Source: Sphingomonadaceae bacterium (GTDB lineage: Bacteria; Pseudomonadota; Alphaproteobacteria; Sphingomonadales; Sphingomonadaceae). Taken from it: a stretch of DNA of 12,913 nucleotides. Positions 1 to 9,187 of this stretch are shown here, in pieces (position 1 is the first letter of the stretch; each line of letters opens with the position of its first letter). The stretch covers positions 1-12,913 of the forward strand of contig JAFAZM010000307.1 of NCBI GenBank assembly GCA_019239785.1. The letters run 5' to 3'. The notes under the pieces are model-generated. The model was not told the DNA's origin. It did not search any database and saw nothing but the letters and a program-made list of their open reading frames with translations. A program made the translations under genes and the position numbers.

Positions 1-254
1 ATGCCGAGCATCGTCGCCCGGTCCATCCGGAAGAAACGGGCGATGTCGACCTGGGGAATGCCGGGATTGGCGTTGGCGAGCCAGAGCGTCGAGGTCTGCT
101 TCGGGGTCAGCCCGACATGGGCGAGGCTGCGGCCGAAATGCTGGACGATGGTCACATAGGCGAGGCCGACATGGACGCCGAGGATCTCGTCGAGCCCGTC
201 GAGGTTCATGCTCAGTGGTGCGTCGCCCGCCAGGATTTCCGCTCGCTTGTTCAT
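1..254 (-). CDS. MarR-family transcriptional regulator (C-terminus beyond window)
   Basis: The first 84 codons of a minus-strand gene; the C-terminal part lies beyond base 1. The visible protein begins MNKRAEILAG. Around residues 49-84 it matches the start of the MarR winged-helix domain: GLTPKQTSTLWLA, then a turn with NPGIPQ, then VDIARFFRMDRATM, which corresponds to the 'Q-x-x-L-A-x-x-L-x-x-d' recognition-helix region. Members bind operator DNA as dimers and usually release it on binding a small ligand. The ATG at 254-252 is supported by a TAGGAGA Shine-Dalgarno-like stretch about 6 bases upstream. It lies 48 bp after the mfd stop on the same strand, so read-through from mfd is possible. 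No ligand or target can be inferred. Confidence 0.8.
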   Translation of the reverse strand, partial: MNKRAEILAGDAPLSMNLDGLDEILGVHVGLAYVTIVQHFGRSLAHVGLTPKQTSTLWLANANPGIPQVDIARFFRMDRATMLG

Positions 255-302
255 CGTACGTCTCCTAACGCCGAACGGCCCGGCAGGGAAGCGCGGCCCG
301 CC

Positions 303-3752
<3,450 letters not shown>

Positions 3753-3753
3753 G

Positions 3754-4020
3754 TCATTCCGAATGCTTGATATAATCGAGCCGCTGCAGGCGCTGCATCA
3801 GCTCGCCCTGCCAGCGCGCGGGCACGGATGCGGTTCCCAGCGCCCAGGCCATGATGTCGACATCCTGCTCCTCGAGCAGCGCCTCGAACCAGTCCATCTC
3901 GTCGTCCGACCAGCTGTCGTGCCAGCGCTCGAAATAGCCGCCGATCATCAGATCGGCCTCGCGGACCCCCCGATGGTGGCTGCGGAACTGCAGGCGTTTG
4001 AGGCGGTCGTTGCGGTCCAT
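3754..4020 (-). CDS. sdhE: FAD assembly factor SdhE (succinate dehydrogenase assembly factor 2)
   Basis: A small cytoplasmic protein of about 88 residues that promotes covalent attachment of FAD to the flavoprotein subunit SdhA of succinate dehydrogenase. It carries the family's hallmark RGxxE motif as HRGVRE, followed by ADLMIGGYFERW, and then an acidic helical region (DEMDWFEALLEEQDVDIMAW) ending in the usual W-containing segment. The length matches the family. I chose the ATG at 4020-4018 (MDRNDRLKRLQF), which has a GGGA-type ribosome site just upstream. An in-frame GTG three codons earlier (4029) is possible but less likely. It is the first gene of a minus-strand unit with mfd. The sdhE/mfd pairing beside recG is a familiar alphaproteobacterial neighbourhood. 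Confidence 0.93.
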   Translation of the reverse strand: MDRNDRLKRLQFRSHHRGVREADLMIGGYFERWHDSWSDDEMDWFEALLEEQDVDIMAWALGTASVPARWQGELMQRLQRLDYIKHSE

Positions 4021-4157
4021 TTTTCCCACGCGCGATTGGCCGACAGCGGCCCGGAAGGGATGTCGGCGTGCTGCCTCCCATGTAGTGATTTGCCGCGCCG
4101 ATGAAAGCCGGCGTACGCGGCTTGCGCGCTTTTCGCCGAGCCTTTAGCCGTGAGGCG
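4021..4157. promoter_or_regulatory. Divergent intergenic region between sdhE-mfd and the oxygenase-like gene
   Basis: This 137-bp stretch separates two divergently transcribed genes and so must hold or overlap the promoters for both. I see no convincing -35/-10 pair or operator palindrome. A GTGAGGCG stretch just before the plus-strand ATG at 4158 is the probable ribosome site of that gene. Confidence 0.4.
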
Positions 4158-4802
4158 ATGAAGGTGACCGGCGATTATCATGACGCGGGCTATGCTTTGC
4201 TCGAAGGCCTGATTCCGGCCGAGGTCGCGGACGGCTTCATGTACGCGCTGAAGCAGGATGTCGGCCCGCAGCCGATCGCGCTGAGCCGCGTCGACCAATA
4301 TCCGAACCTGCTGAACCGGCCGGCCTTCGAGGCCTATGGCTTCCACTACAAGCCGATGCTGTTCTTCCTCTGGGGGCTGACGCCGATCGTCAGCGAGATC
4401 GTCGGCCGCGACCTGTTGCCGACCTACGATTATCTGCGCGTCTATCGCGGCGGCGACGTCTGCAAGGTCCATTGCGACCGGCTCTCCTGCGAGCACAGCC
4501 TGTCGCTGACCCTGGCCTATAGCGACGGCCATGCCTGGCCGCTGGAGATCGGCCATCAGAACCAGGCGCCCTCTTCGCGGGTCGAGGAGGGCTGGGACGA
4601 GGCGCACAGCGCCGTGCCGATGCAGGTCGGCGACGCCGTGCTCTACCAGGGCGTGCACCATCGCCACGGCCGCACCATGCCCAACCCCAATCGCTGGTCG
4701 GCGCATCTCTTCCTGCATTGGGTGGACCGGGAGGGCCCTTATCGTGACCAGGCATTCGACGGCAAAGGCGACCCGCCCAAGGTGGATTTCAGCTTCGCTT
4801 GA
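4158..4802 (+). CDS. 2-oxoglutarate/Fe(II)-dependent oxygenase-like protein
   Basis: A 214-residue cytoplasmic protein with no signal peptide. It shows the pattern of a double-stranded beta-helix 2OG-Fe(II) dioxygenase related to prolyl 4-hydroxylases. There is an HxD iron-binding pair (H105-C-D107) after a strand reading YLRVYRGGDV. A GD turn (158-159) precedes the distal histidine in YQGVHHRHGR (H167 or H168). An RxS pair (R179, S181) followed by HLFLHW fits the 2-oxoglutarate carboxylate clamp and last strand. The substrate is unknown. I start it at the ATG at 4158, where GAGG sits about 4 bases upstream; the in-frame ATG at 4101 would add 19 basic residues but lacks a ribosome site. It lies between sdhE-mfd and recG. 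The family assignment rests on motifs only; a metal-binding cupin-like protein without oxygenase activity is the alternative. Confidence 0.72.
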   Translation: MKVTGDYHDAGYALLEGLIPAEVADGFMYALKQDVGPQPIALSRVDQYPNLLNRPAFEAYGFHYKPMLFFLWGLTPIVSEIVGRDLLPTYDYLRVYRGGDVCKVHCDRLSCEHSLSLTLAYSDGHAWPLEIGHQNQAPSSRVEEGWDEAHSAVPMQVGDAVLYQGVHHRHGRTMPNPNRWSAHLFLHWVDREGPYRDQAFDGKGDPPKVDFSFA

Positions 4803-4854
4803 GGGGGCACCTGCTCCCCTTCTCAGGAGGGCTGTCACCTTCCCACGTTTCGGT

Positions 4855-5016
4855 CGTCATTCCCGCGAAAGCGGGAATCCCGCTTGTTCTTCTGCTTCCT
4901 GCTTCGCGTCCTCGCGTGCAGGAAAAAGAAAACTGGTTTCACGCGAAGGCGCGAAGAAGAAGGAAAGGGCGCGAAGAAGGACAAGAAGCGGGATTCCCGC
5001 TTTCGCGGGAATGACG
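4855..5016. repeat. 162-bp element with 31-bp perfect inverted terminal repeats
   Basis: Bases 4855-4885 and 4986-5016 are exact reverse complements over 31 positions. Each arm contains its own smaller palindrome, TCCCGCGAAAGCGGGA. The 100-bp interior holds a 12-bp direct repeat GGCGCGAAGAAG (4948-4959 and 4968-4979, period 20) and no plausible gene. GGT occurs immediately outside both ends (4852-4854 and 5017-5019), which could be a short target duplication or chance. It has the form of a REP/BIME or MITE-like non-autonomous element. It lies downstream of the oxygenase-like gene and upstream of recG, so it may also end the former's transcript. Confidence 0.8.
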
Positions 5017-5046
5017 GGTTCTGGACGCCTGATATCCCCTCCCCAT

Positions 5047-5066
5047 CCTCCCCTTAATGGGGGAGG
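5047..5066 (+). repeat. Hairpin upstream of recG start
   Basis: CCTCCCC (5047-5053) pairs with GGGGAGG (5060-5066) around a 6-base loop. No U-rich tract follows, so it is not a standard intrinsic terminator. It ends 24 bases before the recG ATG, and apart from it the recG leader shows no strong Shine-Dalgarno sequence. The remaining bases between 4803 and 5090 outside this hairpin and the 162-bp element show nothing else recognisable. Confidence 0.5.
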
Positions 5067-5090
5067 GCTTGCAGGCGCGCGGTAGCACTC

Positions 5091-7148
5091 ATGCGCCCCG
5101 ACATCCTCAATCCTTTGTTCGCCGAAGTGGAGGTGCTGAAGGGCATCGGGCCGCAGCTCGCCAAGCCGTTGCATCGGCTCGGCCTGAACCGCGTCGTCGA
5201 CATCCTCTTCCATCTGCCGACCGGCTGGATCGACCGGAAGAAGGTCGAGCTGCTGGAGGAGGCCGAGGTCGGGCGGACGATCACGATCGCGCTGACCGCC
5301 CGCGATTATCGCCAGAGCGGCGGCCGGGGCCCGTTCCGCATCTATGCCGCGGACAAGGCCGGCGATTACGTCACCCTCACTTATTTCAACAATCCGGGCT
5401 GGGGGCGGAAGCAGCTGCCGCTCGCCGAGACCCGGATCGTTTCGGGCAGGCTCGACCGCTACGGCCAGGAGCTGCAGATCGTCCATCCGGACCATGTGCT
5501 GCCGCCGGCCGAGGCCGGGACGATCCCCGAGCGCGAGGCGGTCTATCCCTTGTCGGAAGGGCTGACCAACCACCGCCTCGCCGATCTGGCGGGCCAGGCG
5601 CTGGCGCGGCTGCCTTCGCTCGGCGAGTGGATCGAGCCGAGCCTGAAGGCGCAGCGCGACTGGCCGGACTGGGCCGAGGCCCTGGCGACCGCGCATAGGG
5701 ATCCGGCCGCCGCGGCGGCGCGGGACCGGCTCGCCTATGACGAGGTCTTCGCCAACCAGCTCGCGCTGATGCTGGTCCGTGCCTCCTCCCGCAAGCGCAA
5801 GGGCGTCCCGCTCAAAGGGGACGGGAGCCTGCGCGACCGGCTGAAGCTCCCCTACGCGCCGACCTCGGCGCAGCGGGGGGCCGTCGCCGAGATCGAAGGC
5901 GACCTGCAGCAGGACGTGCCGATGCTTCGGCTGCTCCAGGGCGACGTCGGCTCGGGGAAGACGCTGGTCGCGCTGATGGCGATGCTGACCGCGGTCGAGG
6001 CGGGCGCGCAGGCGGCCCTGCTCGCGCCCACGGAGATCCTCGCCCGCCAGCATTATGAGACGCTGTCGCGGATGCTCGCCGGCCTGCCGGTCAACGTCGC
6101 CATCCTGACCGGCCGCGAGAAGGGGAGGGCGCGGGAATCCTGCCTGATGGGCCTCGCCGACGGCTCGATCCACATCCTCGTCGGCACCCATGCCATCTTC
6201 CAGCAGCACGTCGCCTACAAAAGGCTCGGCCTTGCCGTGGTCGACGAGCAGCATCGCTTCGGCGTCGCGCAGCGGATGATGCTTGCGGCCAAGGCGGAGC
6301 GGCCGCCGCACCTGCTGGTGATGACCGCGACGCCGATCCCGCGCACGCTGACGCTCACCCATTATGGCGAGATGGACGTCAGCCGGCTCGACGAGATGCC
6401 GCCCGGCCGCCAGCCGATCGAGACCAGGGTGATCAGCGACGAACGTCTGCCCGAGGTGGTCGACGGCCTCGGCCGCCATCTCGCGGCGGGGCGCCAGGCT
6501 TATTGGGTCTGCCCGCTGGTCGAGGAGAGCGAGGCTTCGGATCTCGCGGCGGCCGAGGAGCGGGCGCGGGTGCTGCACTTGCGCTTCGGCGATGCGGTCG
6601 GCGTCGTCCACGGCCGGATGAAGGGGCCGGAGAAGGATGCGGTGATGGCCGCCTTCCAGCGCGGCGAGGTGAAGGTGCTGGTCGCGACCACGGTGATCGA
6701 GGTCGGCGTCGACGTGCCCAATGCGACCCTGATGATCGTCGAGCATGCCGACCGCTTCGGCCTCGCCCAGCTCCACCAATTGCGCGGCCGGGTCGGCCGC
6801 GGCGACCAGCACAGCATCTGCCTGCTGCTGCGCGGCAATGCGCTGAGCGAGACGGCGCGTGCCCGGCTCACCCTGATGCGCGACACCAATGACGGCTTCC
6901 GCATCGCCGAGGAGGATCTGCGCCTGCGCGGCGCCGGCGAGATCCTCGGCACCCGCCAGTCCGGCGAGGCCCAGTTCCGCCTCGCCACCCCCGAGCAGAT
7001 CGCCGAGCTCGCCCCGCCCGCAATGGCCGATGCCCGTCTGCTGGTCGACCGCGACGGCGGGTTGGAGGGCGAAAGGGGGAAGGCGGCGCGAATCCTGCTC
7101 TATCTTATGGAGCGGGAGGCGGCGGTGGGGCTGCTCAGGGGCGGCTAG
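5091..7148 (+). CDS. recG: ATP-dependent DNA helicase RecG
   Basis: RecG is a monomeric double-stranded-DNA translocase that remodels stalled replication forks, D-loops and Holliday junctions. The 685 residues show the family order. An N-terminal wedge/OB region (about 10-150) begins with the helix-hairpin-helix-like LKGIGPQLAKPLHRLG and contains FHLPTGWIDR. The helicase lobes follow, with GDVGSGKT (284-291), DEQH (385-388), TATPIPRT (412-419), VATTVIEVGVDVPNAT (531-546) and QLRGRVGRG (563-571). The TRG motif that couples ATP hydrolysis to translocation is in RIAEEDLRLRGAGEILGTRQ (604-623). The start at ATG 5091 gives the typical N-terminus MRPDILNPLF, although no clear ribosome site precedes it. 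Mfd, encoded on the other strand nearby, shares the translocase core and TRG motif. Confidence 0.98.
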   Translation: MRPDILNPLFAEVEVLKGIGPQLAKPLHRLGLNRVVDILFHLPTGWIDRKKVELLEEAEVGRTITIALTARDYRQSGGRGPFRIYAADKAGDYVTLTYFNNPGWGRKQLPLAETRIVSGRLDRYGQELQIVHPDHVLPPAEAGTIPEREAVYPLSEGLTNHRLADLAGQALARLPSLGEWIEPSLKAQRDWPDWAEALATAHRDPAAAAARDRLAYDEVFANQLALMLVRASSRKRKGVPLKGDGSLRDRLKLPYAPTSAQRGAVAEIEGDLQQDVPMLRLLQGDVGSGKTLVALMAMLTAVEAGAQAALLAPTEILARQHYETLSRMLAGLPVNVAILTGREKGRARESCLMGLADGSIHILVGTHAIFQQHVAYKRLGLAVVDEQHRFGVAQRMMLAAKAERPPHLLVMTATPIPRTLTLTHYGEMDVSRLDEMPPGRQPIETRVISDERLPEVVDGLGRHLAAGRQAYWVCPLVEESEASDLAAAEERARVLHLRFGDAVGVVHGRMKGPEKDAVMAAFQRGEVKVLVATTVIEVGVDVPNATLMIVEHADRFGLAQLHQLRGRVGRGDQHSICLLLRGNALSETARARLTLMRDTNDGFRIAEEDLRLRGAGEILGTRQSGEAQFRLATPEQIAELAPPAMADARLLVDRDGGLEGERGKAARILLYLMEREAAVGLLRGG

Positions 7149-7150
7149 GA

Positions 7151-7286
7151 AATCCGCCCCGGAACGGGGAGGGGGACCGCGCCGCGCAGCGGCGTGGTGG
7201 AGGGGTCGCGAGCGACAGCGAGCATGACGAGGCCCGACCCCACCACCATGCTTCGCATGGTCCCCCTCCCCGTTCCGGGGAGGATT
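7151..7286. repeat. Structured intergenic repeat between convergent recG and tyrS
   Basis: A 136-bp element whose ends (7151-7178 and 7259-7286) are reverse complements over 28 positions with one mismatch. Inside are three smaller hairpins: CGCCGC/GCGGCG at 7180-7194, GTCGC/GCGAC at 7205-7216, and CCATGC/GCATGG at 7246-7260. The last overlaps the right arm by two bases. As RNA this could form a multibranched fold. It starts 2 bases after the recG stop and its right end overlaps the tyrS stop codon, so it probably acts as a bidirectional transcript end for both genes. There is no U-tract. To my recollection similar blocks are scattered in sphingomonad genomes. Confidence 0.75.
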
Positions 7287-8502
7287 AATGGGTCAGCAGC
7301 CCATGCTTCTTCTTGCCGGCGGAGATGCGAACATCGCCGGCAACCTTGATGGCGACATCCTCGCCCGCCGTCTCACCATCCACCCGCGCGCCGCCCTGCT
7401 CGATCAGCCGCCGCGCCTCCTTCTTGGAGGCGACCAGGCCGAGCCCGACCAGGGCATCGACCAGCCCGATCTCGCCCTCCACCTTCAAGGTCGGCAGCGC
7501 CTCGCCGGCGGCGCCTTCCTCGAAGGTGCGGCGGGCGCTCTCGGCGGCGGCCGCCGCCGCTTCCTCGCCGTGGAGCATCGCCGTCGCCGCATCGGCCAGG
7601 ACCTTCTTGGCGTCGTTGATCTCGGCGCCCTGCAGATTCTCCAGCCGCGCGATCTCGTCCAGCGGAAGGTCGGTGAACAGGCGCAGGAACTTGCCGACGT
7701 CCGCATCCTGCGTGTTCCGCCAGAATTGCCAATAATCGTAGGGGCCGAGCTGGTCCGCGTTGAGCCAGACCGCGCCGCGCTCGGTCTTGCCCATCTTGCC
7801 GCCGTCGGCGGTGGTGATCAAAGGCGTGGTCACGCCGTAGAGCTGGGTGCCGTCGATGCGCCGCGTCAGCTCGATGCCGTTGACGATATTGCCCCATTGG
7901 TCCGAGCCGCCGAGCTGGAGCCGGCACGCGGCGCGGCGCGACAATTCCAGGAAGTCATAGGCCTGGAGGATCATGTAGTTGAATTCGAGGAAGGTGAGCG
8001 GCTGCTCCCGCTCGAGCCGCAGGCGGACGCTGTCGAAGGTCAGCATCCGGTTGATCGTGAAATGCGGGCCGACGTCGCGCAGGAACGGAATATATTGGAG
8101 CGCGTCGAGCCAGTCGGCATTGTCCGCCATGATTGCATCGGTCGGTCCGTCGCCGAACGTCAGGAACCGTTCGAACACCCGCCGGATCGAGGCGATGTTG
8201 GCGTTGATCGTCTCCGGCGTCAGCAGGCGCCGGCTCTCGTCCTTGCCCGAAGGGTCGCCGATCTTGGTGGTGCCGCCGCCCATCAGCACGATCGGCTTGT
8301 GCCCGGCCTGCTGCATCCGCCGGAGCAGCATGATCTGGACGAGGCTGCCCACGTGAAGGGAGGGGCCGGTCGCATCGAAGCCGATATAGCCGGGGACGAT
8401 TTCTTTCCGGGCGAGCGCGTCCAGGCCTTCAGGATCGGTGACCTGATGGATATAGCCGCGCTCGGCGAGGAGGCGCAGCAGGTCGGATTGGAATTCGGTC
8501 AT
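7285..8502 (-). CDS. tyrS: Tyrosine--tRNA ligase
   Basis: A class I aminoacyl-tRNA synthetase that activates tyrosine with ATP and charges tRNA-Tyr. The 405 residues contain the HIGH-equivalent HVGS (50-53) within GFDATGPSLHVGSLVQ. The tyrosine-binding helix YMILQAYDF lies near 176-184, GGSDQWGNI at 198-206, and the KMSKS-equivalent KMGKT at 236-240. A C-terminal S4-like tRNA-binding domain (about 340-400) includes GLVASKKEARRLIEQGGARV. I place the start at the ATG at 8502-8500 (MTEFQSDLLRLL), which matches the usual beginning of the family. In-frame ATGs at 8529 and 8520 would only add a short unrelated extension. It is convergent with recG and divergent from the DOMON-like gene, with 30 bp between the two start codons. 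Confidence 0.97.
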   Translation of the reverse strand: MTEFQSDLLRLLAERGYIHQVTDPEGLDALARKEIVPGYIGFDATGPSLHVGSLVQIMLLRRMQQAGHKPIVLMGGGTTKIGDPSGKDESRRLLTPETINANIASIRRVFERFLTFGDGPTDAIMADNADWLDALQYIPFLRDVGPHFTINRMLTFDSVRLRLEREQPLTFLEFNYMILQAYDFLELSRRAACRLQLGGSDQWGNIVNGIELTRRIDGTQLYGVTTPLITTADGGKMGKTERGAVWLNADQLGPYDYWQFWRNTQDADVGKFLRLFTDLPLDEIARLENLQGAEINDAKKVLADAATAMLHGEEAAAAAAESARRTFEEGAAGEALPTLKVEGEIGLVDALVGLGLVASKKEARRLIEQGGARVDGETAGEDVAIKVAGDVRISAGKKKHGLLTH

Positions 8503-8520
8503 GCTGCGCGCGCCTAGCAT

Positions 8521-8526
8521 GAGGGA
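8521..8526 (+). promoter_or_regulatory. Shine-Dalgarno site supporting a TTG start
   Basis: GAGGGA lies 6 bases upstream of TTG at 8533. The reading frame has a stop (TAG) at 8515-8517 and no ATG or GTG between it and the TTG. The site therefore fixes the TTG as the start of the DOMON-like gene. Confidence 0.7.
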
Positions 8527-8532
8527 CATTCG

Positions 8533-9108
8533 TTGGGAAAGCACCGCCTCCTCCCGCATCCCGGCGCGCCGGCGGCATCGATCGAAGCGGTCGAGGTTGA
8601 GGTCGTTCGGACCGGCGCAGAAGCCGTCCTGCTCCGGTTCAGCGTGACGGGTGGCGAGCTTGCGCTGCCGGCAAGGTGCGCGCCGGAGCGGGCGGACGAC
8701 CTATGGCAGACAACCTGCTTCGAGCTGTTCCTTCGGCCGCCCGGATCTCCAGCCTATTTCGAATTCAACTTCTCTCCCTCGTCGCGATGGGCGGCCTACG
8801 CCTTCGAGTCCCACCGGCACGGGCGGCGCGATCTCCGGCTCCGCCTGGCACCCGTGGTCGATCCCGACCCGGACGGCGAAGGCGGCAGCGGCGCCGCAGC
8901 TTACGCGCTCGAGGCCGAGGTCGACCTGTCGGATCTACCCCCGGCAGCACTCCGGATGGGCCTGTCCGCGATCGTCGAGGAGACGGACGGCACCAGATCT
9001 TATTGGGCGCTCGCGCATCCGCCCGGGGACAAGCCGGACTTCCACGATCCCAGCTCCTTCGTCTTGGAACTGCCGGCGTATCACCCTCCTCCGTCACCCC
9101 GGACTTGA
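8533..9108 (+). CDS. DOMON-like domain-containing protein
   Basis: A 191-residue protein of the DOMON-like beta-sandwich type found in sphingomonads and relatives. DOMON folds bind haem or sugars, but no biochemical role is established for this branch as far as I know. Visible hallmarks are an N-terminal LLPHPGAP, the strand block DDLWQTTCFELFL (55-67), FEFNFSPSSRWAAY (76-89), and SYWALAHPPGDKPDFH (156-171) followed by SFVLEL. There is no signal peptide or membrane segment, so it is probably cytoplasmic. Translation starts at a TTG with a strong GAGGGA site. The last residues (PPPSPRT) and the stop codon come from a REP palindrome at 9093-9118, so the original C-terminus may have been slightly different. 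namZ follows 79 bp downstream on the same strand. Confidence 0.85.
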   Translation: MGKHRLLPHPGAPAASIEAVEVEVVRTGAEAVLLRFSVTGGELALPARCAPERADDLWQTTCFELFLRPPGSPAYFEFNFSPSSRWAAYAFESHRHGRRDLRLRLAPVVDPDPDGEGGSGAAAYALEAEVDLSDLPPAALRMGLSAIVEETDGTRSYWALAHPPGDKPDFHDPSSFVLELPAYHPPPSPRT

Positions 9109-9118
9109 TCCGGGGTCC
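9093..9118. repeat. REP palindrome (left member of inverted pair)
   Basis: The core ACCCCGGA/TCCGGGGT (9096-9116) forms an 8-bp stem around CTTGA. The TGA within this loop region (9106-9108) is the stop codon of the DOMON-like gene. It pairs in inverted orientation with the copy at 9145-9170, the usual arrangement of a BIME. Confidence 0.8.
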
Positions 9119-9144
9119 ACCTTCTTTACCAACGGCAGCAAGAT

Positions 9145-9170
9145 GGATGCCGGACCAAGTCCGGCATGAC
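9145..9170. repeat. REP palindrome (right member of inverted pair)
   Basis: The core ATGCCGGA/TCCGGCAT (9147-9167) forms an 8-bp stem around CCAAG. Read on the minus strand it matches the left copy at 21 of 26 positions. Four of the five differences are paired, CC/GG becoming TG/CA, so base pairing is preserved. It ends 17 bases before the namZ start; the AAGGA at 9172-9176 just after it is the likely namZ ribosome site. Confidence 0.8.
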
Positions 9171-9187
9171 GAAGGAATAGCACCCGC

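Noticed and set aside
4857..6812. Long minus-strand open frame opposite recG
   Set aside because: Antisense shadow of recG that also runs through the inverted-repeat element; no family features.
7151..7286. Classical Rho-independent terminator between recG and tyrS
   Set aside because: Hairpins are strong but no U-rich tract follows on either strand, so only a general transcript-end role is suggested.
7288..8517. Long plus-strand open frame opposite tyrS
   Set aside because: Shadow of tyrS; composition typical of an antisense high-GC frame and no recognisable domain.
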